Assembly (NCBI GenBank): GCA_946188155.1
Contig: CAMHUC010000009.1
Coordinates: 1-64,000 of the forward strand
Origin: an uncultured bacterium
GTDB taxonomy: Bacteria; Bacteroidota; Bacteroidia; Bacteroidales; Bacteroidaceae
Reading direction: 5' to 3'
DNA: 64,000 nt
This document shows, one piece after another, positions 27,909 through 38,488 of the stretch. Under the pieces are notes generated by a model that saw only the letters and a list, made by a program, of their open reading frames with translations, was not told the DNA's origin and made no database searches. Position 1 is the stretch's first letter. Each line of letters starts with the position of its first letter. The position numbers were made by a program, and so were the translations under genes.

Positions 27909-29768
27909 TTATATACCTAACTTAGCATTATATTCCTTGAGGGTTTCGAGCACATTGCAGCGCACGTGGATGAAGTTCTCGATGCCGGCGGCCTTGAGGT
28001 CGTCCATGCAGGCGGGGGCACCGGCCACGACGAACATGGCACGGCCGTCGAGATAGTTGAAGGCGGGGATGGCATACTCAGCATACTCATCGTCGCTGGA
28101 GCAGATGACCACGATGTCGGCCTTAGCCTCGAGGGCAGCGTCGACACCCTCCTCGACAGTCTTGAAGCCGAGGTTGTCGATGACCTTGTAGCCGGCGCAG
28201 GCGAGGAAGTTGCAGGAGAACTGTGCACGGGCCTGGCGCATGGCGAGGTTGCCGATGGTGAGCATGAAGGCCGTGGGCACGCGAGTTTCCTCGGTGTGGA
28301 TGCGAAGGTCCTCGAAGTCGGCGGCCAGGCGGGTGGTCTCGAGTTTCTTGAAGGGGGCCTCGCAGGCTTGAGCTGCGGAATTACCGCAGCATACTGGACG
28401 GCATGCAGGGCGCTTGCCCTCGCTGCGCTCGGTGAAGTTGGGGAACTGGTTGGTGCCGAGGATGAACTCCTTGCGCTTGGCGGCATCGCCGTGGCGCTTC
28501 ACATTCGTAGCGTTGATGTCGTCCTGCACGACGCCCTTCTTGACAGCCTCGAGGAAGCCACCCTCGTCCTCGATCCTGAGGAAGATTTTCCAGGCCTCCT
28601 GGGCCAGTGCGTCCGTCAGGTGCTCGATGTAATAGCTGCCGGCGGAGGGGTCGACGATACGGTCGAAGTGGCTCTCCTCCTTGATGAGGAGCTGCTGGTT
28701 GCGGGCGATGCGCTCAGAGAAGTCGGTAGCCTTCTCGTAGGGAGCGTCGAACGGTGTTACCACCATGGAGTGTACGCCACCGAGGGCGGCCGACATGGCC
28801 TCCGTCTGGGAGCGGAGCAGGTTGACGTAGGAATCAAACAGTGTCTGATTATACGTAGACGTGGTGGCGTTGATACACATCTTGCACGAGTTGTCGTCCT
28901 TCGGCTCATACTGCTTGACGATCTGCGCCCACAGCAGGCGTGCGGCCCGGAACTTGGCAATCTCCATGAAGTAGTTTTCGGAGACACCCATGTAGAACTT
29001 CATCTGCCGGGCAGCGATGTCGGCATCGATACCGGCATCGACGAGCTGCTGTAGGTATTCGTTACCCCAGCTGAGGGCGTAGCCAAGTTCCTGCACGATG
29101 TAGGCCCCGGCATTGTTGAGCGTCTCGGTGTGGACGGTCATCACGTGAGCCTTGGGGTAGTCCTTCAGCAGTTCCACGATCTTCGGTCCGTCGGCCAGAC
29201 GGGCAGTCACATCCTTTCCCTTGGTGAGCATATTCTCGATGGGGTCGAAGCCCACGGTGAAGGAGAGTTTCTCCTTGTCGAAGCCTTTCTTGGTGAAATA
29301 GTCGTCAACAATCTCAGCCAGCTTCAGCGCGTGACAGGGGCAAGTGCGGAAGTTCAGGTCAACGATCTCGCAGTAGATGCCCTCGAGCAGTGCCTCGATG
29401 TCCTCTGGTGTCACCAGGTCCTTAGGGATGCGGAATCCGAGGGAGTCGATGCCCTTGTTGAGGATGCCGAGTGCCTTGGCATTCGCCTCCTTGGGGTCGC
29501 TGACGGCGATATTCTGCCGTACGTACCACTCATTGGAATCCTTTTTGTTACCACGCACGAAGGGGAACTCCCCAGGCAGTGCGTCGGGAGTTTTGAGGTC
29601 CTTGAGGTCCTCACGACGGTAGAAGGGCTGCACGTTGAAGCCCTCATTGGTTCTCCATACCAACCGTTTCTGGAAATCAGCCCCTTTGAGGTCTACCTCG
29701 ATCTTGTCGAGCCACTCCTGGGTGGTTGGTGCCTGAAACTCGGTAAAGAGTTTCTCTTTGTTTGCCAT
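27909..29768 (-). CDS. mutA: Methylmalonyl-CoA mutase small subunit
   Basis: MANKEKLFTEFQAPTTQEWLDKIEVDLKGADFQKRLVWRTNEGFNVQPFYRREDL; FLACAGYKVIDNLGFKTVEEG. Confidence 0.94.
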   Translation of the reverse strand: MANKEKLFTEFQAPTTQEWLDKIEVDLKGADFQKRLVWRTNEGFNVQPFYRREDLKDLKTPDALPGEFPFVRGNKKDSNEWYVRQNIAVSDPKEANAKALGILNKGIDSLGFRIPKDLVTPEDIEALLEGIYCEIVDLNFRTCPCHALKLAEIVDDYFTKKGFDKEKLSFTVGFDPIENMLTKGKDVTARLADGPKIVELLKDYPKAHVMTVHTETLNNAGAYIVQELGYALSWGNEYLQQLVDAGIDADIAARQMKFYMGVSENYFMEIAKFRAARLLWAQIVKQYEPKDDNSCKMCINATTSTYNQTLFDSYVNLLRSQTEAMSAALGGVHSMVVTPFDAPYEKATDFSERIARNQQLLIKEESHFDRIVDPSAGSYYIEHLTDALAQEAWKIFLRIEDEGGFLEAVKKGVVQDDINATNVKRHGDAAKRKEFILGTNQFPNFTERSEGKRPACRPVCCGNSAAQACEAPFKKLETTRLAADFEDLRIHTEETRVPTAFMLTIGNLAMRQARAQFSCNFLACAGYKVIDNLGFKTVEEGVDAALEAKADIVVICSSDDEYAEYAIPAFNYLDGRAMFVVAGAPACMDDLKAAGIENFIHVRCNVLETLKEYNAKLGI

Positions 29769-29973
29769 AGATAAATACGTTTAATTATTATATAAGAGTT
29801 GTTCCGAAACTTGCTAAACGGGCTACAAAGATACAACATTTTTGTTCATTTTGCCGCTTTGAATTGTGAAAGAAATAAAAAATCGGTTTTTATCCAAAAT
29901 TTGATGCACAAAAATGCGATTAATGCGCATTTTTTGAGTACCTTTGCAGCGAGTTTAAAGATAATATCAGCTG

Positions 29974-31665
29974 ATGGAATCATTTCAATGGTTAAAAGAC
30001 CTGTTCACGACGACTGACTCCGTGGCGCACATAGCGCTGCTCTATGCAATAGTCATCGCCGTTGGTGTGTATTTAGGGAAAATCAAGGTGTTCGGTATCT
30101 CTCTGGGTGTCACTTTTGTGCTGTTTGCGGGTATTCTGGCCGGTCACATCGGCTTTACGGCCCCGACCCCCATTCTGACATTTGTGCAGGATTTCGGATT
30201 GATTCTCTTTGTGTTTATGATTGGCCTTCAGGTGGGTCCCGGTTTCTTTGAGAGTTTCGGTACGGCAGGCTTGAAGCTCAATGGTTTGGCAGCTTCAGCC
30301 ATCCTGCTGAACATCCTGGTGATGTTCGCCTGTTACTACATATTCTTCGACACGTCGAACGTGGTGAACCTGCCCATGATGGTAGGAACGCTCTACGGAG
30401 CGGTGACGAACACCCCCGGACTCGGTGCTGCCAACGAAGCCCTGTCGACGGTGTTCCCCAATGGTGCTCCCCAGATAGCCTCTGCCTACGCCTGTGCCTA
30501 CCCGCTGGGTGTGCTGGGCATCATCGGTGCCACTATATTAATAAGGTATATCTGCAAGGTGAGGCTTGAGGAAGAGGAGGAACAGCTGGCAGCTCAGGAA
30601 GAGGGCAATGCCAACAAGAAGCCCTACAAGATGCACTTGGAGGTGACGAATAAGTACCTGGAAGGCAAGACGTTGCTACAGGTACACGACTTCATGAACC
30701 GCGACTTCGTGGTGACGCGACTGGTGCATCAGGGCGAGCTGTGCATCCCCAACCGTGACACCATTTTCCACTTGGGCGACCAGATGCTCATCGTGTGTGC
30801 CGAGGCCGACCAGGAGGCCATCACGGCCTTCATCGGTCCGAAGCTCGACATCGACTTTGAGCAGTCGGACCAGCCCCTTGTGTCGAAGCGTATCCTCGTC
30901 ACCAACCCAAGTATCAACGGCAAGACGCTGGGAGGGATGCACTTTTCGAGTGTCTATGGTGTGAACGTCACCCGTGTTACCCGTCACGGCATGGACCTGT
31001 TCGCCTCTACCAGCCTGCCCCTGCAAGTGGGCGACCGCATCATGGTGGTAGGTCCGGAGGATGCCGTAGACCGCGTAGCCAACAAGATGGGCAACAGCAT
31101 CCGCAGGCTTAATGCGCCGAATATCGCCACCATCTTCGTGGGCATCTTCCTCGGCCTCATCTTCGGCTCGCTACCCTTCGCCATCCCCGGCATGCCGGTA
31201 CCTGTGAAGTTGGGCTTGGCAGGCGGTCCGCTGATTATCGCCATCCTGATAGGCCGCTATGGCTATAAGATCCATCTGGTGACCTATACCACCACCTCGG
31301 CCAATATGATGCTACGTGAGATTGGTCTGGTACTCTTCTTGGCCAGTGTAGGCATCAAGGCAGGAGCTTCGTTCTTCTCGACTGTAGTGGAGGGCGACGG
31401 TCTGCTTTACGTGCTGACCGGTTTCCTGATAACGGTCATCCCCATCCTGATAGTAGGTCCGATAGCCCGTCTGCGGTACAAGTTCAACTACTTCACCATT
31501 GCAGGTATGATAGCCGGCACCTATACCGACCCCCCCGCACTAGCCTACGCCAACAGCATCTGCTCGAAGGAGGCCCCTGCCGTGGGCTACTCGACGGTGT
31601 ACCCGCTGTCGATGTTCCTCAGGATTTTTACGGCACAGATAGTGGTGCTGTTCTTCTGCGGGTGA
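29974..31665 (+). CDS. AspT/YidE/YbjL-family transporter with TrkA-C domains
   Basis: 563 aa; duplicated permease domains around two RCK_C-like segments; [20 protein letters not shown] and [14 protein letters not shown]. Confidence 0.88.
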   Translation: MESFQWLKDLFTTTDSVAHIALLYAIVIAVGVYLGKIKVFGISLGVTFVLFAGILAGHIGFTAPTPILTFVQDFGLILFVFMIGLQVGPGFFESFGTAGLKLNGLAASAILLNILVMFACYYIFFDTSNVVNLPMMVGTLYGAVTNTPGLGAANEALSTVFPNGAPQIASAYACAYPLGVLGIIGATILIRYICKVRLEEEEEQLAAQEEGNANKKPYKMHLEVTNKYLEGKTLLQVHDFMNRDFVVTRLVHQGELCIPNRDTIFHLGDQMLIVCAEADQEAITAFIGPKLDIDFEQSDQPLVSKRILVTNPSINGKTLGGMHFSSVYGVNVTRVTRHGMDLFASTSLPLQVGDRIMVVGPEDAVDRVANKMGNSIRRLNAPNIATIFVGIFLGLIFGSLPFAIPGMPVPVKLGLAGGPLIIAILIGRYGYKIHLVTYTTTSANMMLREIGLVLFLASVGIKAGASFFSTVVEGDGLLYVLTGFLITVIPILIVGPIARLRYKFNYFTIAGMIAGTYTDPPALAYANSICSKEAPAVGYSTVYPLSMFLRIFTAQIVVLFFCG

Positions 31666-31722
31666 GGAATGATGCAATAACGGAATAACGGAATAACGAT
31701 TATAATACACGTAACTAAAGAA

Positions 31723-32748
31723 ATGAATGACTTCAAGAAACTCCTGCTAAGCAGTGTACTGCTGGCAAGCGCCACGGGTGCGATGGCTCAGGGAGCCAAG
31801 AACATCCGCATCAACGAGGTGCTGACCAACAACACGGCAAGCATTGAGGACGAGTACGGTAACCGTGAGGCATGGATAGAGATGGAGAACACCTCGTTTA
31901 CGACCTACAACATCCGTGGCATGTACTTCACCACCGACCGCAGCGTGCTCGACCCTCAGATGAGTGTTCCCGAACGCATCAAGCGCATGAGCGTCATCCC
32001 CAGCGGTGACCCACGCACGCAGATTGGCGGGCGGCAGCACCTGATCTTCTATTGCAACTCAAAGCCCGCACAGGGCAAGCTGCACCTCTCACTGAACGTG
32101 CCGATGTCGGAACCCGTCTGGATAGGATTCTACAACGGTAACGCCACGGAACTGATTGACTCCGTGAGCATTCCTGCACTGTCGGCCAACCAGAGCTATG
32201 CACGCCACGGCAACACGTGGAGCGTGAAGTCGGCAGAAAACGTCACCCCCGGCATTGAGAACTTCATCAAGACCGACGAGACGAAGGATGCCAAGCTGAA
32301 GCGCGAGGACCCCTACGGAGTGGGTATCACCCTGCTGGCCATGGGTATCGTGTTCTTCTGCCTGGCCTTGCTGTTCTTGTTCTTCTGGATATTCGGCGTG
32401 ATTATGCGTCACCTCGACACGGCCAAGAAGGTGGTGAACACGCAGCCCATCAAGACCGTCACCAAGACTGTGGAGGTGACCCACGACATTGCCCACGCCA
32501 CGGGTAACATCCTGCAGGACGGCTTGAAAACGAAGGGTATCGACAAGGAGGTGTACATCGCCGTCATCTCCATGGCCCTGAAGCAGTATCAGGACGATGT
32601 ACACGATGTGGAGTCGGGTGTGATTACCATCAAGTCGCAGCGCACTGGCTGGAGCGACGAATATTCGCAGATGACTCACTTCCACGACCCGATGCAGCCC
32701 CAGAGCCACCAGGCCCCGAAGATCCCCACGACACCGGAGCTGCACTAA
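31723..32748 (+). CDS. Lamin-tail-domain/OadG-like (decarboxylase gamma subunit) fusion
   Basis: N-terminal signal peptide plus LTD (IRINEVLTNNTASIEDEYGNREAWIEMEN), single TM GITLLAMGIVFFCLALLFLFFWIFG as in OadG; directly upstream of BCCP and OadB. Confidence 0.75.
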   Translation: MNDFKKLLLSSVLLASATGAMAQGAKNIRINEVLTNNTASIEDEYGNREAWIEMENTSFTTYNIRGMYFTTDRSVLDPQMSVPERIKRMSVIPSGDPRTQIGGRQHLIFYCNSKPAQGKLHLSLNVPMSEPVWIGFYNGNATELIDSVSIPALSANQSYARHGNTWSVKSAENVTPGIENFIKTDETKDAKLKREDPYGVGITLLAMGIVFFCLALLFLFFWIFGVIMRHLDTAKKVVNTQPIKTVTKTVEVTHDIAHATGNILQDGLKTKGIDKEVYIAVISMALKQYQDDVHDVESGVITIKSQRTGWSDEYSQMTHFHDPMQPQSHQAPKIPTTPELH

Positions 32749-32751
32749 TAG

Positions 32752-32793
32752 CATAGAGTTTATAGTTTACAGTTTATAGTTTACAGTTTATAG
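32752..32793. repeat. Word array (agtttatagtttac)n in a decarboxylase-operon intergenic gap
   Basis: gagtttatagtttacagtttatagtttacagtttatag. Confidence 0.8.
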
Positions 32794-32795
32794 AG

Positions 32796-33248
32796 ATGAA
32801 CAAGTATCAATATAAAGTACAAGGCGTCGACTACGACGTAGAAATCGAAGAAGTAGAGGGCAACGTAGCCAAGGTGAACGTCAACGGCATCCGTTTCGAC
32901 GTAGAGCTGAAGCAGCCCATCAACCCGACCAGCACGCTGAAGAAGGTGCGCGTAGAGGCCCCGAAGCCGGTGGCCCGTCCTTCGGTAGCTCCGGCAGCAG
33001 CTCCAGCAGCCGCCAAGCCTTTGGCAGCTGGCACGGGCAACCCCGTGAAAGCCCCCCTGCCCGGCACAGTGACAGAGCTGAAGGTCAATGTGGGCGACAC
33101 GGTCAAGACCGGCGACGTGGTGCTCGTGCTGGAGGCCATGAAGATGCAGAACAACATCGAGTCAGAGTACGAGGGCACCGTGACAAGCATCACCGTCAAG
33201 CAGGGAGAGACCGTCATGGAGGGTGCTGTCATGATGACCATCGGGTGA
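32796..33248 (+). CDS. Biotin carboxyl carrier protein/biotin-lipoyl domain
   Basis: Ala/Pro linker and VVLVLEAMKMQNNIESEYEGTV biotinylation motif (EAMKM). Confidence 0.93.
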   Translation: MNKYQYKVQGVDYDVEIEEVEGNVAKVNVNGIRFDVELKQPINPTSTLKKVRVEAPKPVARPSVAPAAAPAAAKPLAAGTGNPVKAPLPGTVTELKVNVGDTVKTGDVVLVLEAMKMQNNIESEYEGTVTSITVKQGETVMEGAVMMTIG

Positions 33249-33311
33249 TTTGACAATTTGACCATTTCACTACAATTGTAAAATCGTAAAATTGTAAAAT
33301 CGTTAAATGTT

Positions 33312-34469
33312 ATGGATCTCGGACAATTTATCATACAGAACTTCCATGAGTTCCTCACCTACACGGCATTCGCCAATGCCACGGTGGGCAATCTCATCAT
33401 GATAGCAGTGGGAGCCTTCTTCATCTGGCTTGCCATCAAGAAGGACTTCGAGCCGCTGCTGCTCGTTCCCATCGGCCTGGGAATCATCCTGGGCAATATC
33501 CCCTTCCGTGCTGATGCCGGCCTGGAGATAGGCCTCTATGAGGACAACTCGGTGCTGAATATCTTCTATCAGGGTGTGCGCCAGGGCTGGTATCCGCCGC
33601 TCATCTTCTTAGGCATTGGAGCCATGACCGACTTCTCCGCCCTGTTGGCCAATCCCAAGCTGATGCTCATCGGTGCTGCGGCACAGTTCGGCATCTTCGG
33701 TGCCTACATGGTGGCACTGGCCATGGGCTTTGAGCCCTCACAGGCAGCAGGTATCGCCATCATCGGCGGTGCCGACGGCCCCACGGCTATCTTCCTCAGT
33801 TCGAAGCTTGCACCCAACCTGATGGGAGCCATCGCGGTGTGTGCCTACTCGTATATGGCCCTCGTGCCGGTGATTCAGCCATTCATCATGCGCCTGCTCA
33901 CCACCGACAAGGAGCGCGTCATCAAGATGAAGCCCGGTCGCGAGGTGAGTCAGACGGAGCGCATCCTCTTCCCCATCATCGGACTGCTGCTGACCACGTT
34001 CATCGTGCCTTCCGGCCTGCCCCTGCTGGGTATGCTCTTCTTCGGCAACCTGCTCAAAGAGAGCGGCAAGACCACCCGCCTGGCCAAGACTGCCGGTTCA
34101 TCGCTCAACGACATCGTAGTGATTCTGCTCGGTCTTACCGTGGGTTGCTCCACACAGGCCTCGGAGTTCCTCACGCTGAACACCATCAAGATCTTCGCCC
34201 TTGGAGCCATGGCCTTCATGATAGCCACCGCCTCGGGTGTTGGCTTCGTCAAGTTGATGAACCTCTTCCTGCCTGAGGGCAAGAAACTCAATCCGCTGAT
34301 TGGCAACGCCGGTGTGAGTGCCGTACCTATGGCAGCCCGCATCTCCAACAACCTCGGTCTGGAGTACGACCGTCACAACTTCCTGCTGATGCACGCCATG
34401 GGCCCGAACGTGGCCGGCGTGATTGGCTCTGCCGTGGCAGCAGGAGCCCTGCTGGGATTCCTGTCTTAG
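33312..34469 (+). CDS. Sodium-translocating decarboxylase beta subunit (OadB/MmdB)
   Basis: IAIIGGADGPTAIFLSSKLAP, NAGVSAVPMAARISNNLG, HAMGPNVAGVIGSAVAAG. Confidence 0.95.
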   Translation: MDLGQFIIQNFHEFLTYTAFANATVGNLIMIAVGAFFIWLAIKKDFEPLLLVPIGLGIILGNIPFRADAGLEIGLYEDNSVLNIFYQGVRQGWYPPLIFLGIGAMTDFSALLANPKLMLIGAAAQFGIFGAYMVALAMGFEPSQAAGIAIIGGADGPTAIFLSSKLAPNLMGAIAVCAYSYMALVPVIQPFIMRLLTTDKERVIKMKPGREVSQTERILFPIIGLLLTTFIVPSGLPLLGMLFFGNLLKESGKTTRLAKTAGSSLNDIVVILLGLTVGCSTQASEFLTLNTIKIFALGAMAFMIATASGVGFVKLMNLFLPEGKKLNPLIGNAGVSAVPMAARISNNLGLEYDRHNFLLMHAMGPNVAGVIGSAVAAGALLGFLS

Positions 34470-34527
34470 AGGTGAGAGGTGAGAGGTAAGATATAAAAAG
34501 TACGATTAAATAAAGAAAGGAAAAGGT

Positions 34528-34956
34528 ATGATCAGGAAGCTGACACTGCCCAACGACATTGAGACGATTCCCCAGCTGAGCGAATTCGTTGATAGTGTGT
34601 GCGAAGAGACAGGCTTCGATATGAGCACCACGATGAGTCTCAACCTGGCTATAGAGGAGTCGGTGGTAAACGTGATGACCTACGCCTACCCTGAGGGGGA
34701 AAGGGGAACTGTCGACATCGAGGCCACCTCTGATGACCACAGTGTCACCTTCTGCATCAAGGATGCCGGCATCCCCTTCGACCCCACGACCACCGCAGAA
34801 GTAGACACCACGTTGCCTGCCGAGAAGCGTTCTATCGGCGGACTTGGCATTCACCTGATGCGCAAGATTATGGATGCCATCCACTACCATCACGACGGCA
34901 AGCACAACATCCTGACTCTCAAGAAGCTGCTACCAGGTAAGCATAAACAACAATAA
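34528..34956 (+). CDS. ATP-binding anti-sigma factor-type kinase (RsbW/SpoIIAB-like)
   Basis: LNLAIEESVVNVMTYAYP N-box, FCIKDAGIPFDP, GGLGIHLMRKIMD. Confidence 0.88.
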   Translation: MIRKLTLPNDIETIPQLSEFVDSVCEETGFDMSTTMSLNLAIEESVVNVMTYAYPEGERGTVDIEATSDDHSVTFCIKDAGIPFDPTTTAEVDTTLPAEKRSIGGLGIHLMRKIMDAIHYHHDGKHNILTLKKLLPGKHKQQ

Positions 34957-34982
34957 AAGAACAAATCAATAAAAAGTCAACT

Positions 34983-35285
34983 ATGATTTTCGACATTAAA
35001 GAAACCAGTGAGGGCATGCTTGCAAATGTGAGCGGGCGCCTCGACACCCCTGCCGCCGTCAAGGCCCAGCAGGAGATTACGCCATTGTTAGAGAACGCCA
35101 GCAAGGAGATTACCCTTGACTGCAAGGACTTGGAATACATCAGTAGCTCCGGTCTGCGTCTGTTTCTCTCCATCCGCAAGGAGGCCACGGTAAAAGGTGG
35201 CAAAGTGATTATCAAGAACATCAACGACGACATCAAGAAGGTGTTCATGATGACAGGTTTCTTCAACCTGTTTGAGATTGTCTGA
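34983..35285 (+). CDS. STAS-domain anti-anti-sigma factor
   Basis: GRLDTPAAVKAQQEI...ITLDCKDLEYISSSGLRLFLSIRKEA. Confidence 0.9.
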   Translation: MIFDIKETSEGMLANVSGRLDTPAAVKAQQEITPLLENASKEITLDCKDLEYISSSGLRLFLSIRKEATVKGGKVIIKNINDDIKKVFMMTGFFNLFEIV

Positions 35286-35306
35286 CACTGACCTTAGACA
35301 AACGCA

Positions 35307-35900
35307 ATGGAGGGAAGGCCGAAGATAGCCATCATCGACCCTAACACGCTGGCTGCCATGGGGCTGAAGCAGCTCCTGCAGAACGTGATGCCCATCATGA
35401 CTGTCGACACATTCGGCTCGATGGCCGAATTGTCGGCCAGTCAGGTGGACACCTATGTACACTATTTCGCGGCAATGAACATTGTGCTGGAGAACCGTAC
35501 GTTCTTTACTGAGCGGCGGCGCAAGACTATCGTGCTGACCCTCTCCCTCGATTCAGCCTCACAGCTCAGCGAGTTCCACAGTCTGTGCATCAACGTGCCC
35601 GAGCAGCAGCTGGTGCGCTCGCTGCTGGCCTTGGAGCAGCATGCCCACGGGCGCGGCCAGAACCTGCCTCCCATGCCCCGCGTGCTACAACAGAAAATCC
35701 TTACCGACAGAGAAATAGAGGTGATGTCGCTCATTGTGCAGGGCTATATCAACAAGGAGATAGCCGAGCGTCTGAACATCGGCCTGGCCACAGTGGTCAC
35801 CCACCGCAAGAACATCATGGACAAGCTCGGCATGAAGAGCGTGTCGGCGCTCACCATCTACGCCGTGATGCACGGTTACGTAGACATCAATGCTATTTGA
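35307..35900 (+). CDS. LuxR-family regulator with degenerate receiver-like N-terminus
   Basis: C-terminal HTH LTDREIEVMSLIVQGYINKEIAERLNIGLATVVTHRKNIMDKLG; no obvious receiver phospho-Asp. Confidence 0.85.
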   Translation: MEGRPKIAIIDPNTLAAMGLKQLLQNVMPIMTVDTFGSMAELSASQVDTYVHYFAAMNIVLENRTFFTERRRKTIVLTLSLDSASQLSEFHSLCINVPEQQLVRSLLALEQHAHGRGQNLPPMPRVLQQKILTDREIEVMSLIVQGYINKEIAERLNIGLATVVTHRKNIMDKLGMKSVSALTIYAVMHGYVDINAI

Positions 35901-35924
35901 CAATCGAGCGAATCCACATTATAT

Positions 35925-35990
35925 CGTTATGACGTTATTTCGTTATGACGTTATTTCGTTATGACGTTATTTCGTTATAACGCCATGACG
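35925..35990. repeat. Word array (cgttatgacgttattt)n between convergent LuxR genes
   Basis: atcgttatgacgttatttcgttatgacgttatttcgttatgacgttatttcgttataacg. Confidence 0.85.
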
Positions 35991-36000
35991 ATGCTGCAAT

Positions 36001-36963
36001 TTACAATTTGACACTTGAGATATCCACCAGGCCGTTGACGATGGCATAGATCGTGAGACCTGCTGGAGAGTGAATCTGTAGCTTCCTTGCAATATTGCGC
36101 CGATGGGTGATGACGGTATTGACGGAGATGTACAGATGGTCGGCAATCTCCTTATTAGCCATCCCCTGAACCAGTGCGATGATGACCTCACGCTCCCGTT
36201 CTGAGAGCGTCTCGGCCGCCTCGCCTACCCCCGCCTTGAACACCATGTCGCTGATATTCCTCGACACGTCGCTCTGCTTTGCCATCTGCTCCAGTCGACG
36301 GATGGCAGGCACGAAGATATGATCCTCCACCTGTGCGTGCTGCCGCAGCCAGGCCTCGTTGTCGTAGATGTCGTGCAGCGTGGCAGTCAGCTGGTTGTTG
36401 TGCTGTCCGTCCTGCGGCAGATACTTAATGATCAGCAGCTTCAGCTCGCGCAGCTTCTTGTCGGCCGCCCCGTGGTGCTTCGAGAATGTCTCCACGTTAT
36501 AGTCACTGGCGGGATGACCTTCCAATAGCGACTCCACGTATGGGAAGAGCGTCTTCTGCTCATACTGCATGTGGCGGCGTATCTCGTGGGCATACTCGTC
36601 GTAGAAGCGCATGATGAGCTGCCCCAGGGAGTCGCGCTCGTCGAGCGACTCCTGCAGCTCCCTGCGGATGAAAGGCAGCTGGAAGTCGAGGTAGTAGGCA
36701 TGGCTGGCCTCCAGATAGTGGAGCAGCGTGCGCACGGATATCTGCTCGTCATTCTCAAATTCTCCCGAGCCGTTGATGGTAAAGTTCACCACGGCCAGGA
36801 AGGTATACGTGTCCACATGGTTGTCGATGCAAGTTTCCCGTACTGTCTTATCGCCAAACCCCAGGCTGATGCCGAAGCTGCCCAGAGCCTGCAGCAGGTC
36901 ATAGTTGTCGCGGATGAGGGATATCATCTTGTCGTCCGCCTCATACATCTTCTGATTCTTCAT
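36001..36963 (-). CDS. Hemerythrin-domain/LuxR-HTH fusion regulator
   Basis: Hemerythrin-like HxxxE/H-rich helices (MRFYDEYAHEIRRHMQYEQKTLFPYVESLL...KHHGAADKKL...VEDHIFVPAIRRLE) plus LuxR HTH (LSEREREVIIALVQGMANKEIADHLYISVNTVITHRRNIARKL). Confidence 0.85.
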   Translation of the reverse strand: MKNQKMYEADDKMISLIRDNYDLLQALGSFGISLGFGDKTVRETCIDNHVDTYTFLAVVNFTINGSGEFENDEQISVRTLLHYLEASHAYYLDFQLPFIRRELQESLDERDSLGQLIMRFYDEYAHEIRRHMQYEQKTLFPYVESLLEGHPASDYNVETFSKHHGAADKKLRELKLLIIKYLPQDGQHNNQLTATLHDIYDNEAWLRQHAQVEDHIFVPAIRRLEQMAKQSDVSRNISDMVFKAGVGEAAETLSEREREVIIALVQGMANKEIADHLYISVNTVITHRRNIARKLQIHSPAGLTIYAIVNGLVDISSVKL

Positions 36964-37162
36964 CTGTACCTATTATTGATTACGGCTGCAAAATTATACA
37001 TTTTTCCCGTAATATACAATAATCACATTTAGGTATTTTCGTTCATCAAAGGTCACAAAAACAGGGATTTTTGGCGATTTCACAATTTTTAGGTATTGCA
37101 TTTTCTTACGGAAAGGCCTACCTTTGCAGCCGATTTCAGAAAGATTAGGTTAAATTATCAAT

Positions 37163-38461
37163 ATGAAGAGACTTTTAAGCTTGCTTGCAATAAGCACTAT
37201 GATAACCTCAGCGCAAGCTGCGGAGCCCGACACCCTGGGCTATGACAAATTTCGCATCGGCGGCTACGGCGAGATGGTGGCCAACTTTATGGACTACGGC
37301 ATCAACCGTTTCTACGGCCACAAGGAAGGCAACGCCAAGCAGAGCCACAACAAGATCTCCATTCCACGCTTCGTGCTGGCCCTCGACTACAAGTTTACAC
37401 CGAAGTGGGTGCTCGGCGCGGAGATTGAATTCGAATACGGCGGCACCGGCACGGCCTACGAGCTGGAGAACACCGAGAACGGCGAGTATGAGACCGAGGT
37501 GGAGAAAGGCGGCGAGGTGGCCTTGGAGCAGTTCCACATCACCCGTCTGATTGTTCCTGAATTTAATGTACGCGCGGGTCACCTCATTGTACCCGTAGGC
37601 CTCACCAACGCGCACCATGAACCCATCAATTTCTTCGGCACCTCGCGCCCAGAGGGTGAGTCGACCATCATTCCCTGCACCTGGCACGAGACGGGCATCG
37701 AGTTCCTCGGACGCTTCGGCAAGGGCTACGCCACCTTCGACTACGAGGCGATGATTGTCACCGGCCTGAATGCCAACGGCTTCGACCGCAACAAATGGGT
37801 GCGCGGCGGCAAGCAAGGACTCTTCGAGGGCGACAACTTCACCAGTCCCGCCTACGTGGCACGCATCAACTACACCGGCGTGCCCGGTCTGCGCCTCGGC
37901 GGCTCTTTCTACTACTGCCCCAACACGGGTGCCAATGCCGACAAGCTCGTCACCTACGACGAGATAGGCAAGATACCCGTTACCATCTGGTCGCTCGACG
38001 CACAATATAATAATAGGTACGTGACAGCCCGCGCCAACTACCTCACTGGCAACATCGCCCACGCCGACAAGGTAGGTGCCAAGAACGGCAAGCTCTCCAA
38101 CAAGTCGGGCTACAGCCGCCTGACGCCCATCGCCAAGCGCGCCGTGTCGTATAATGCCGAGGTGGGCATCAACCTGGGGAGCATCATCGGCGGCAGCTTC
38201 CCCGTCATCTACCCCTTCGCCCAGTACGAATACTATAACTCACAGGAGAAGGGCGAAGGCATGGACGTGATGGATGCCCGTTGCCAGGTGAGCAAGTGGA
38301 ACTTCGGCCTCAACTGGAAGGCCCTGCCGAACCTTGTGGTGAAGGCCGACTACACCATGCGCCAGATAGGCACCTCGAAGGTGTTCGGCACCGGTCCCTA
38401 CAACAGCGAGAACGAGTTCAGCATCGGCGTGGCCTACATCGGCTGGTTCTTCAAGAAATGA
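37163..38461 (+). CDS. Outer-membrane porin (OprO/P-like beta-barrel)
   Basis: Signal peptide; FRIGGYGEMVANF...PRFVLALDYKFTPKWVLGAEIEFEYGG; terminal aromatic (AYIGWFFKK). Confidence 0.75.
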   Translation: MKRLLSLLAISTMITSAQAAEPDTLGYDKFRIGGYGEMVANFMDYGINRFYGHKEGNAKQSHNKISIPRFVLALDYKFTPKWVLGAEIEFEYGGTGTAYELENTENGEYETEVEKGGEVALEQFHITRLIVPEFNVRAGHLIVPVGLTNAHHEPINFFGTSRPEGESTIIPCTWHETGIEFLGRFGKGYATFDYEAMIVTGLNANGFDRNKWVRGGKQGLFEGDNFTSPAYVARINYTGVPGLRLGGSFYYCPNTGANADKLVTYDEIGKIPVTIWSLDAQYNNRYVTARANYLTGNIAHADKVGAKNGKLSNKSGYSRLTPIAKRAVSYNAEVGINLGSIIGGSFPVIYPFAQYEYYNSQEKGEGMDVMDARCQVSKWNFGLNWKALPNLVVKADYTMRQIGTSKVFGTGPYNSENEFSIGVAYIGWFFKK

Positions 38462-38488
38462 CAAAAACACTAAATAGCAAAAATCAAA

